The position numbers were made by a program, and so were the translations under genes. Shown here piece after piece: positions 1 through 6,824 of a stretch of 64,000 bases of DNA (its first letter is position 1; every line of letters begins with the position of its first letter). Source of the stretch: CAMNAO01 sp045605145. Lineage in GTDB: Bacteria; Bacillota; Clostridia; Oscillospirales; Oscillospiraceae. The notes under the pieces were generated by a model. It had not been told where the DNA came from. It did not search any database and saw only the letters and a program-made list of their open reading frames with translations. Where the stretch lies: assembly GCA_045605145.1 (NCBI GenBank), contig JAZUPH010000073.1:1-64000 (forward strand). Direction: 5' to 3'.

Positions 1-105
1 GGCGAGGACGACGTTTACAACCAGGCAGATGCCGCCGGCTTCATCACCCTGTACGGCCTGCCCATCAAGGTTCAGTCCATCATAGACCAGAAGAACGGCA
101 AATAA
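1..105 (+). CDS. argG: Argininosuccinate synthase, C-terminal end (partial)
   Basis: Only the last 34 codons are inside the window; the gene enters from the left edge and stops with TAA. The tail reads ...[20 protein letters not shown], which fits the C-terminus of argininosuccinate synthase (citrulline + aspartate + ATP to argininosuccinate). The assignment leans on the position 24 bases upstream of argH, the next enzyme of arginine biosynthesis, because the catalytic domains are not visible here. Confidence 0.75.
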   Translation, partial: GEDDVYNQADAAGFITLYGLPIKVQSIIDQKNGK

Positions 106-129
106 ACTCTATCCGAAAGGATACTCACC

Positions 130-1503
130 ATGCAGAAGCTATGGGCCGGCAGAGCCGGCAAAGAAACCGACAAAATTGCCGACAATTTCAACTCCTCCAT
201 AATGACCGACCAGCGGATGTACCGGCAGGACATCACAGGCTCAATGGCTCACGCGGCAATGCTTGCAGCCAGAGGCATCCTGACGCAGGATGACGCTGAT
301 AAGATCATCGACGCGCTGGGGCTTATACTTGAGGATATTGAATCGGGCAAACTTGCCATAGACCCCGGTGCCGAGGATATACATATGTTCGTTGAACAGA
401 TCCTCACCCAGCGCATCGGCGACACGGGTAAGCGGCTGCACACGGCGCGCAGCCGAAACGATCAGGTGGCAGTGGATTTCAGAATGTATCTGAGGGACAC
501 AGCGGCTCAGATCAAAGAGAAATTAAAAACACTTCTGGGCGTCATCGCCGAAAAAGCAGAAGAGAATGTGGACACCATCATGCCGGGCTATACGCACCTG
601 CAGAGGGCGCAGCCGATTCGCTTTGCCCATCAGCTTTTGGCCTATGCAATGATGTTCTCACGGGACATCACCCGTCTTGATCATGCGGTATGCAGGATGA
701 ATGAGTCGCCACTGGGCGCCTGCGCCCTGGCGGGCACCACTTATCCCACCGACCGAAAAATGACTGCCGCGACACTGGGCTTTGACCGCCCCTCACGCAA
801 CAGTATAGACGCTGTCTCTGACCGGGACTTCTGCGTTGAGCTGCTGTCGGCACTGTCGATAATAATGATGCATCTGTCCCGCTTCAGCGAGGAGATCATC
901 CTGTGGTCAAGCTGGGAGTTCCGCTTTATTGAGCTGGACGATGCCTACACCACCGGCTCGAGCATCATGCCCCAGAAGAAAAACTCCGACATGGCCGAGC
1001 TTGTGCGCGGCAAAACCGGCAGAGTGTACGGCGACCTGATGGGTACGCTGACAATGCTCAAAGGTCTGCCCCTTGCGTACAATAAGGATATGCAGGAGGA
1101 TAAGGACAGCATCTTCGATGCCCTTGACACCGTTATCATGTGCCTTGATGTGTTCACCCCCATGCTGGACACCATGAAGGTCAACAAGGATAAAATGTAC
1201 CGCGCAGCGCAGGAGGGCTTTATAAACGCCACTGACCTCGCCGACTACCTGACGCGTAAGGGAATGCCCTTCCGCACGGCTTATAAGCTGGTGGGTGAGC
1301 TGGTGGCCTACTGCATCCGATGCGGGCAGGTGCTCGAAGGCCTGCCGATGGAGCATTATAAACAGCTCTCTGAGTTGTTTGAAGATGACCTCTATGACGC
1401 GATTAGCCTTGAGACCTGCGTTGAAACCCGAACAAGCGAGGGCGGCACCGGAAAAGCCTCCGTCCTTGAACAGATCAGCTACATAAAATCCCTGATAAAC
1501 TAA
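130..1503 (+). CDS. argH: Argininosuccinate lyase
   Basis: Cytoplasmic enzyme that splits argininosuccinate into arginine and fumarate, the last step of arginine biosynthesis. The 457-residue length is normal. The fumarase/aspartase superfamily signature GSSIMPQKKNS lies at about residues 276-286 and carries the flexible active-site serine loop; the N-terminal LWAGRAGKETDKIADNFNSSI segment and the TARSRNDQVAVDFRMYLRD segment are also typical. An AAAGGA ribosome site precedes the ATG. It follows argG closely and is probably co-transcribed with it; argF lies 1.6 kb downstream. Confidence 0.95.
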   Translation: MQKLWAGRAGKETDKIADNFNSSIMTDQRMYRQDITGSMAHAAMLAARGILTQDDADKIIDALGLILEDIESGKLAIDPGAEDIHMFVEQILTQRIGDTGKRLHTARSRNDQVAVDFRMYLRDTAAQIKEKLKTLLGVIAEKAEENVDTIMPGYTHLQRAQPIRFAHQLLAYAMMFSRDITRLDHAVCRMNESPLGACALAGTTYPTDRKMTAATLGFDRPSRNSIDAVSDRDFCVELLSALSIIMMHLSRFSEEIILWSSWEFRFIELDDAYTTGSSIMPQKKNSDMAELVRGKTGRVYGDLMGTLTMLKGLPLAYNKDMQEDKDSIFDALDTVIMCLDVFTPMLDTMKVNKDKMYRAAQEGFINATDLADYLTRKGMPFRTAYKLVGELVAYCIRCGQVLEGLPMEHYKQLSELFEDDLYDAISLETCVETRTSEGGTGKASVLEQISYIKSLIN

Positions 1504-1506
1504 CTT

Positions 1507-1534
1507 TTGACATTATTAAAATAATCTATATAAT
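1507..1534 (+). promoter_or_regulatory. Promoter-like sequence before the amino-acid binding lipoprotein
   Basis: TTGACA and TATAAT are separated by 16 bases. The match is good, but a transcript starting at the usual distance would begin only about ten bases before the ATG at 1551, on top of the AGGAG site, so this may be an A/T-rich coincidence or drive a nearly leaderless message. Confidence 0.35.
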
Positions 1535-1550
1535 TAAGGAGATTTACAAA

Positions 1551-2324
1551 ATGAAAAAGATATTCAAAGCTCTCAGCCTCGTACTGGCCCTGGTTCTCGT
1601 TTGCGCAGCATTCACCGGCTGCAGCGGCGCAAAGACTCTTAAAGACATCCAGAATGCAGGTAAGATCACCGTCGCCACCAGCCCCGACTTCCCTCCCTTT
1701 GAGTCCCTTGAGAATGGCGAGATCGTCGGCATCGAAGTTGAGATCATGGAACTGATCGCAGCTGAGCTGGGCGTTGAGATCGTTTTTGAAGAGATGGACT
1801 TTGACTCTGTCCTCCCCGGTGTTCAGGCCGGCAAGTTTGACTGCGGCATGAGCGGCATCAGCATCACCGAGGAAAGACAGAAGAACGCTGACTTCACCGA
1901 TCCCTATTTCCTGGCTGCTCAGGCAATCGTTGTTCTGGCAGATTCCGACATCAGCAGCAAGGACGACCTTGATGGCTTGAAGATCTCCGTCCAGACCGGC
2001 ACCACCGCAGAAGAGTTCTGTATGGCCAACGGCTATGAGGTTCTGGCATATCAGGCAAACAACGACGCCTGCTCCGCTCTGACCAGCGGCAAGGTCGACG
2101 CCTGGGTCGTTGACAACGAAGTTGCTCTGGCATTCGCCGCCGACTACGAGGGTGAGCTTATCGTCCTCGATGACAAGATGACCACCGAGCCCTATGGCTT
2201 CGCCTTCATGAAGGGCAGCGACGATCTGGTCGAGGCTTTCAACGAGATCATTGCCGAGCTCATTGAAAACGGCACTATTGAGGCCATCTTCGACAAGTAC
2301 GGCGTTACCTATGTTGCCCCCTGA
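1551..2324 (+). CDS. Amino-acid ABC transporter substrate-binding lipoprotein
   Basis: Extracellular solute-binding protein of family 3 (polar amino acids), 257 residues. The N-terminus has a basic start, a hydrophobic core and a lipobox FTGC with the lipidated cysteine at residue 24. The body shows the family pattern ITVATSPDFPPFE, a central DPYFLAAQ segment and a C-terminal NGTIEAIFDKYGV. Because it sits between argH and argF the ligand is plausibly arginine, ornithine, citrulline or another basic amino acid, but this is inferred from context only. It is followed by a permease and no ATPase gene. Confidence 0.9.
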   Translation: MKKIFKALSLVLALVLVCAAFTGCSGAKTLKDIQNAGKITVATSPDFPPFESLENGEIVGIEVEIMELIAAELGVEIVFEEMDFDSVLPGVQAGKFDCGMSGISITEERQKNADFTDPYFLAAQAIVVLADSDISSKDDLDGLKISVQTGTTAEEFCMANGYEVLAYQANNDACSALTSGKVDAWVVDNEVALAFAADYEGELIVLDDKMTTEPYGFAFMKGSDDLVEAFNEIIAELIENGTIEAIFDKYGVTYVAP

Positions 2325-2362
2325 AGCAGATAATTAACTAAAACCCGAAAGGACAGATTCCC

Positions 2363-3070
2363 ATGCACAACATCATTCAGGCGCTTATAGACTGGAAAGA
2401 CAAGCTCTACGAAACCTTCATAGAGACAGGAAACTACAAAATGCTTATTGAAGGTTTCGGCAATACTATAATCATTTCCGTCGCGGCGCTGATGATCGGT
2501 GTTGTGCTGGGTGTGGCTGTTTCCGTTGTCAAGTTCCTTGCCGAGGAGAAAAAGTTCCTCAGACCCCTTGCCAAGCTGTGTGACATCTATGTCACCGCGG
2601 TGCGCGGTATCCCCGTGGTCGTGCTGCTGCTGATATTCTACTTCGTTATCATGCGTTCGGCCGACGGACTTATCACCGGCATCGTCACCTTCGGCATCAA
2701 CTCCGGCGCCTATATGGCCGAGATCGTGCGAAGCGGCATTGCCGCCGTTGACCGGGGCCAGACCGAGGCGGCACGCAGCCTGGGCTTCAACCGGCTGCAG
2801 GCGATGCGCTACATCGTACTGCCCCAGGCTATCAAGAACATTCTCCCCGCCATCGGCAACGAAATGATCGCACTGTTAAAGGAGACCGCCGTTGCAGGAT
2901 ATGTCGCCGTGCAGGATCTTACCCGTTCGGCAAACCTTATCCGCAACATTACATACGATGCATTTAACCCCCTCATGGTCACCGCCATCGTATATCTGAC
3001 GCTGGTGGTTATTCTGACCAAGCTGCTGGGCAGCCTTGAAAAGCGGCTGCGCAGGAGCGAGGCGCATTAA
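2363..3070 (+). CDS. Amino-acid ABC transporter permease
   Basis: Integral membrane permease of the His/Glu/Gln/Arg type, 235 residues, with several hydrophobic segments. The cytoplasmic EAA loop that contacts the ATPase is visible as [22 protein letters not shown] at about residues 133-154. It starts 38 bases after the binding protein and is surely its partner. The locus has no ATP-binding subunit; argF comes directly afterwards, so the ATPase must be encoded elsewhere or shared with another transporter. Confidence 0.93.
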   Translation: MHNIIQALIDWKDKLYETFIETGNYKMLIEGFGNTIIISVAALMIGVVLGVAVSVVKFLAEEKKFLRPLAKLCDIYVTAVRGIPVVVLLLIFYFVIMRSADGLITGIVTFGINSGAYMAEIVRSGIAAVDRGQTEAARSLGFNRLQAMRYIVLPQAIKNILPAIGNEMIALLKETAVAGYVAVQDLTRSANLIRNITYDAFNPLMVTAIVYLTLVVILTKLLGSLEKRLRRSEAH

Positions 3071-3093
3071 TTACGATTAGGAGGGCTGTTAGA

Positions 3094-4086
3094 ATGCAAA
3101 TCAGCAAGCTCAAGGGGCGTGACCTGCTGACCCTGCTGGACTTTACCCCGGATGAGATCAATTATCTTATCGACCTGGCCGCCCAGCTCAAGGCACAGAA
3201 AAAGTCCGGCATCCCCCACACAGTGTTTCAGGGCAAGAACATTGCTCTGATATTCGAAAAAACTTCAACACGCACCCGTTGCTCTTTTGAGGTTGCCGCA
3301 CACGACCTGGGCATGCAGACCACCTATCTCGATCCCTCCGGCTCGCAGATTGGCAAAAAGGAGAGCATTGCCGACACCGCACGGGTTCTCAGCCGCATCT
3401 ATGACGGCATTGAGTACCGCGGCTTCGGGCAGGAGATCGTTGAGGAGCTGGCAAAGTGTTCATCCGTCCCCGTATGGAACGGGCTGACCAACGAATATCA
3501 CCCCACACAGATCCTCGCCGATATGCTGACGATTAAAGAGCATTTCGGCGCTCTGAAAGGCCGCAAGCTGGTTTATCTGGGTGACGCCCGCTATAACATG
3601 GGCAATTCTCTCATGGTAGGCTGCGCAAAGCTGGGCATGAATTTCGTGGCTGCGGCCCCGAAGGATTACTTCCCCGACGAGGCGCTCATCAAACAGTGTC
3701 AGGCCGTCGCAGCCCAGACCGGCGCGACCCTGTCGTTTATTGAGGATCCCTTCGCCGCCGTGAAGGGCGCAGATGTCCTGTACACCGATGTTTGGGTGTC
3801 CATGGGCGAGCCGATGGAGGTTTGGGCGGAGCGCATTGAGAAGCTCTCCCCCTACTGTGTGACGGAAGAACTGATGGCTGCCGCCGGAGAAAACGCCGTA
3901 TTCATGCACTGCCTGCCCGCTTTCCACGACATGAACACAAGCATCGGCAAACAGATGGGTGAGAAGTTCGGCCGTGAATATATGGAGGTCAGCAACGCCG
4001 TGTTCGAAGGTCCCCAGTCCATCGTGTTTGACGAGGCTGAGAACCGTATGCACACCATAAAGGCCGTCATGGCTGCAACACTGTAA
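3094..4086 (+). CDS. argF: Ornithine carbamoyltransferase
   Basis: Carbamoyl phosphate + ornithine to citrulline, cytoplasmic, 330 residues (normal). The carbamoyl-phosphate loop is present as [12 protein letters not shown] near residues 55-66 and the ornithine-binding MHCLPAFHD near residue 271. An AGGAGG site precedes the ATG. It could in principle be a catabolic arcB, but no arcA or arcC is nearby and the neighbours are argG, argH and an amino-acid transporter, so a biosynthetic role is favoured. Confidence 0.93.
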   Translation: MQISKLKGRDLLTLLDFTPDEINYLIDLAAQLKAQKKSGIPHTVFQGKNIALIFEKTSTRTRCSFEVAAHDLGMQTTYLDPSGSQIGKKESIADTARVLSRIYDGIEYRGFGQEIVEELAKCSSVPVWNGLTNEYHPTQILADMLTIKEHFGALKGRKLVYLGDARYNMGNSLMVGCAKLGMNFVAAAPKDYFPDEALIKQCQAVAAQTGATLSFIEDPFAAVKGADVLYTDVWVSMGEPMEVWAERIEKLSPYCVTEELMAAAGENAVFMHCLPAFHDMNTSIGKQMGEKFGREYMEVSNAVFEGPQSIVFDEAENRMHTIKAVMAATL

Positions 4087-4107
4087 AATTTTATAAAATA
4101 TACTAAA

Positions 4108-4135
4108 GCGCCTGAGACACAAAAGTCTCAGGCGC
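4108..4135. terminator. Bidirectional terminator between argF and the acetyltransferase
   Basis: Perfect 11-bp stem GCGCCTGAGAC / GTCTCAGGCGC with loop ACAAAA, placed between two convergent genes. T-runs on either side are short, so efficiency is uncertain. Confidence 0.7.
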
Positions 4136-4148
4136 CTGGTTTATTCAT

Positions 4149-4583
4149 TTACAGGTGCTTAGTGAAGCAGATTATCCTGTTTGCCTCCTCAAAGCCCAGT
4201 TTCAGATGGAAGGCAAGGCTTGCGTCGTTGCTCATTTCACAATCGCTGGCAAACTCGCTGCAGCCCATTTCCCTGCCCCACTGCTCACAGGCGGAGACAA
4301 GGCAGCGGGCGTTGCCCCTGTGTCTATACGGCGCATCAACATATATTCCCTCAAGGTACGCAACGGGGCAGGTGTCAGTGCCCTCAACATAGTCGCGGCG
4401 CAGGGCACATTGGGCAAAGCCCACAGCATCACTGCCGTCCATGAGAAGAAACACGGCACTGTCCGTGCGCATGACGGTGGTTTCAAAGTCCGCGGTCAGT
4501 TCCGCCACTGTGTGATCCGGCCACAGCTTTAATGCAAGCCGGGCAACATCGGGTGCATCATCAAACACAGCTCGTTTAATCAT
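4149..4583 (-). CDS. GNAT acetyltransferase resembling aminoglycoside 6'-N-acetyltransferase
   Basis: 144 residues from the ATG that has AGAGG seven bases upstream; a longer frame opening at 4601 lacks a ribosome site. The pattern FAQCALRRDYVEGT, then YLEGIYV, an RHRGNARCLV acetyl-CoA loop, EFASDCEM and a C-terminal LGFEEANRIICF matches the short AAC(6')-Ig/Iz class of aminoglycoside acetyltransferases rather than a generic GNAT protein. Family members transfer acetyl from acetyl-CoA to the 6'-amine of aminoglycosides; whether this one does is untested. It is a single gene, convergent with argF, with no mobile-element signs, so it looks like a resident chromosomal gene. Confidence 0.75.
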   Translation of the reverse strand: MIKRAVFDDAPDVARLALKLWPDHTVAELTADFETTVMRTDSAVFLLMDGSDAVGFAQCALRRDYVEGTDTCPVAYLEGIYVDAPYRHRGNARCLVSACEQWGREMGCSEFASDCEMSNDASLAFHLKLGFEEANRIICFTKHL

Positions 4584-4714
4584 CGGGACACCTCTTAACA
4601 AGCAGCAGTATAGCCTTATTGCCCGGAATGCATAATGGCTTTTAAGGCAGCAAATGCGAACACTTTCATCCGTATGTAATAACTAAACAGAAACCCGGCG
4701 CAGCGGGTTCAGCT

Positions 4715-4757
4715 TGAAAAGAAAAGTCGGAGCAAGCGATAAAAAACTTGCTCCGAC
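4715..4757 (-). terminator. Rho-independent terminator of tRNA-Thr
   Basis: An 11-bp perfect stem (GTCGGAGCAAG with CTTGCTCCGAC) directly downstream of the tRNA on the minus strand, followed by a CTTTTCTTTTC tract. Confidence 0.85.
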
Positions 4758-4758
4758 A

Positions 4759-4834
4759 TGGAGCTGGTAAGGTGACTCGAACACCCGACCTGCTGATTAC
4801 GAATCAGCTGCTCTACCGGCTGAGCTATACCAGC
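4759..4834 (-). tRNA. tRNA-Thr (anticodon CGU)
   Basis: The minus strand folds into a complete cloverleaf of 76 bases with encoded CCA. Acceptor arms GCTGGTA and TACCAGC pair perfectly; the D arm carries AGCTCAGCCGGTAGAGC; the anticodon stem is GCTGA/TCAGC around loop TTCGTAA, giving CGU, which reads the threonine codon ACG; the T arm contains GTTCGAGTC. It has its own promoter and terminator and is monocistronic. Confidence 0.95.
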
Positions 4835-4875
4835 AACTATTTTTGCGCAGCACAATGCGCCGCACAGTGCTATGT

Positions 4876-4904
4876 AATATACCACAAATCGCGGCACGCG
4901 TCAA
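4876..4904 (-). promoter_or_regulatory. Promoter of tRNA-Thr
   Basis: On the minus strand TTGACG, 17 bases, TATATT, located about 42 bases upstream of the mature tRNA 5' end. Confidence 0.75.
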
Positions 4905-5142
4905 CCGGAAAATTCCAGCGCCGGGCAGCAGATGATTACACTTTGTATTATTGCGATTTGACTTGCAGGAAAATTGCAGATTTTGGAGGTCGAATTTGTT
5001 CGGGAATTTTTGCGACTTGTAAAATAGTTGGCAGATTGGCACAATACGGGGAGATTTGGTAATAATCCCACACATATTGCAGGGCAAAAATAACTGTTTT
5101 GCAGTTGACGTAAATTATCGGTTTTTATCCCTCTACAAATAG

Positions 5143-5172
5143 TTATTCACAATTTCCACAGGCTTATCCACA
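5143..5172 (+). promoter_or_regulatory. Tandem DnaA-box-like cluster
   Basis: Within an A/T-rich, gene-free stretch (4905-5316) three boxes lie in the same orientation: TTATTCACA (5143-5151), ATTTCCACA (5152-5160) and TTATCCACA (5164-5172). The first and last match the DnaA consensus exactly. No dnaA, dnaN or other origin genes are near, so this is more likely a DnaA-binding reservoir or regulatory site than the origin. Nothing else recognisable was found in the gap. Confidence 0.5.
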
Positions 5173-5316
5173 GGCTTTACCCCCTGTTTGCCGTGTTTTT
5201 CCAACAAATCAGCCATATTTCGCAGGGGCGGCAGGGTCTGCAACAGTCCCGGGCATGAGGATGCGGCAATTTACATAATGCGAAAAATTGCGCCCAGTCC
5301 GCAAAAAAATTGCAAG

Positions 5317-5342
5317 GAAAAACACCCGCCTTGCGGCGGGTG
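5317..5342 (-). terminator. Terminator after tsaD
   Basis: Minus-strand hairpin CACCCGCC / GGCGGGTG with a 4-base loop and a TTTTTCC tail, beginning five bases after the tsaD stop. It ends the long minus-strand run that starts at 16706. Confidence 0.85.
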
Positions 5343-5347
5343 CAAAA

Positions 5348-6370
5348 TCAGCGCGCTGTGTTGAGTTTTCCCAGGTCAAGAGTGGCATATGCGTTAAGGG
5401 AGCTGTCGCCCCTGACGCCCGCCAGATACTCATAATAGCCCTGACAGCCGATCATAGCGGCGTTATCGCCGCACAGTTTCAAGGGCGGCACAAACAGCTT
5501 CACACCGGCCTTGTCAGCCGCTTTGGTAAAGTCTGCTCTTATGCGCGAGTTGGCGGCCACACCGCCCGCCACCACAATTTTGTCGTAACCCAGCTCTTCA
5601 AGCGCGGCCATGGTTGGCGGAACGAGAGAATCGCTGACAGCGGCAGCGAAGGATGCTGCCAGACCGCTCCTGTCGATCTCCAGCCCTTTCTGCTGGGCAT
5701 TGTGGACGATATTTATGACGGCGGTTTTAAGGCCGGAAAAGCTGGTATCATACTTGCTGCCGGTGACATGGGCACGGGGCAGAGTGTAGGCCTTGTCGTC
5801 ACCGCCCTGAGCCAGCTTGTCCATCGGGCCGCCGCCGGGATACGGCAGACCCAGTACACGGGCACATTTGTCGAAACATTCGCCCGCAGCATCGTCACGG
5901 GTGGTGCCGATAATGCTCATGTCGGTGTAGCCGCGCACGTCAACGATGATACTGTGGCCGCCAGAGATGACAAGGGCGAGGAAAGGAGGCTCAAGCTCTG
6001 GGTAGGCGATATAATTGGCGGCAATATGGCCGCGGATGTGATGCACCGGGATCAGCGGCACACCCAGTGACATTGCGGCGCCTTTGGCGAAGTTCACGCC
6101 CACCAGCACAGCGCCGATGAGTCCGGGCGCGTATGTCACAGCAACGGCGTCTATGTCCTTTTTGGTGATGCCGGCATTCTTCACCGCCTCACCGGCAAGG
6201 CGGCTGATGGCAGTGATATGATTGCGGGAGGCAATCTCAGGCACTACGCCGCCGTAAATGGCGTGTATATCGATTTGTGACAGGATCTCACTGGACAGGA
6301 CTTTGCGGCCGTCTTCAACCACGGCAACGGCAGTCTCATCGCAGGAGCTTTCTATGGACAGAATTTTCAT
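5348..6370 (-). CDS. tsaD: tRNA N6-adenosine threonylcarbamoyltransferase TsaD
   Basis: Transfers threonylcarbamoyl to A37 of tRNAs that read ANN codons, with TsaB and TsaE, which are not in the window. 340 residues. The N-terminal MKILSIESSCDETAVAVV phosphate-binding strand, the metal-binding histidines in HHIRGHIAANY near residues 109-119 and the GGVAANSRIR nucleotide loop are all present. The ATG follows the rimI stop by one base and its GGAG site lies within the end of rimI, so the two are translationally linked. Confidence 0.96.
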   Translation of the reverse strand: MKILSIESSCDETAVAVVEDGRKVLSSEILSQIDIHAIYGGVVPEIASRNHITAISRLAGEAVKNAGITKKDIDAVAVTYAPGLIGAVLVGVNFAKGAAMSLGVPLIPVHHIRGHIAANYIAYPELEPPFLALVISGGHSIIVDVRGYTDMSIIGTTRDDAAGECFDKCARVLGLPYPGGGPMDKLAQGGDDKAYTLPRAHVTGSKYDTSFSGLKTAVINIVHNAQQKGLEIDRSGLAASFAAAVSDSLVPPTMAALEELGYDKIVVAGGVAANSRIRADFTKAADKAGVKLFVPPLKLCGDNAAMIGCQGYYEYLAGVRGDSSLNAYATLDLGKLNTAR

Positions 6371-6371
6371 T

Positions 6372-6824
6372 TCATATCTCCGTTAACAGGGTTTTGACCA
6401 TAACGATGGCATCCTCTTTTGGTTTGTCATAATATCCGCGGCGCAGGCCGACAGCCTCGAATCCGCGGGAGATGTATAGCCGCTTTGCTGCTTCATTGGA
6501 CGCACGCACCTCAAGATAGACGGATTGTACCCGCCGCTTTGCAGCCTCGTTCAAAACCGAGTCCAAAAGCAGGCCGCCAATACCTCGGCCGCGGCACACC
6601 GCATCCACCGCAATATTATACAGCTCCGCTTCTTCATCGGCAAGGCGAAGCACCACAAAACCGGCAACGGCATCGCCCTGGGCCGCCACGAAAAACAGCG
6701 AATCATCGCTGAGCAATTCATATACAAAGCCGTCTCGCGGCCATGGGACGGAAAAGTTCTCCAGCTCAAGGGCCATTACGCGGTCGATATCTAACGCAAA
6801 GGCAGGTCGAATTTCAATACTCAT
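6372..6824 (-). CDS. rimI: Ribosomal protein N-acetyltransferase RimI-like
   Basis: 150-residue GNAT protein. The start ATG at 6824 overlaps the polA stop in an ATGA, which decides the start over a longer upstream frame. It shows the acetyl-CoA loop GRGIGGLLLDSVL and the C-terminal NEAAKRLYISRGFEAVGLRRGYY that are typical of RimI, which acetylates the N-terminal alanine of ribosomal protein S18 in the family prototype. Lying between polA and tsaD agrees with the frequent rimI-tsaD pairing. Confidence 0.88.
   Translation of the reverse strand: MSIEIRPAFALDIDRVMALELENFSVPWPRDGFVYELLSDDSLFFVAAQGDAVAGFVVLRLADEEAELYNIAVDAVCRGRGIGGLLLDSVLNEAAKRRVQSVYLEVRASNEAAKRLYISRGFEAVGLRRGYYDKPKEDAIVMVKTLLTEI

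Noticed and set aside
1501..1550. Separate operon start at the amino-acid binding protein
   Set aside because: Listed only as a low-confidence promoter: the predicted start point would leave almost no leader and would cut into the ribosome site, so read-through from argGH remains more likely.
5100..5200. Possible chromosomal origin because of DnaA boxes
   Set aside because: No dnaA, dnaN, recF, rpmH or parAB nearby and only three boxes; better explained as a DnaA-binding site outside oriC.
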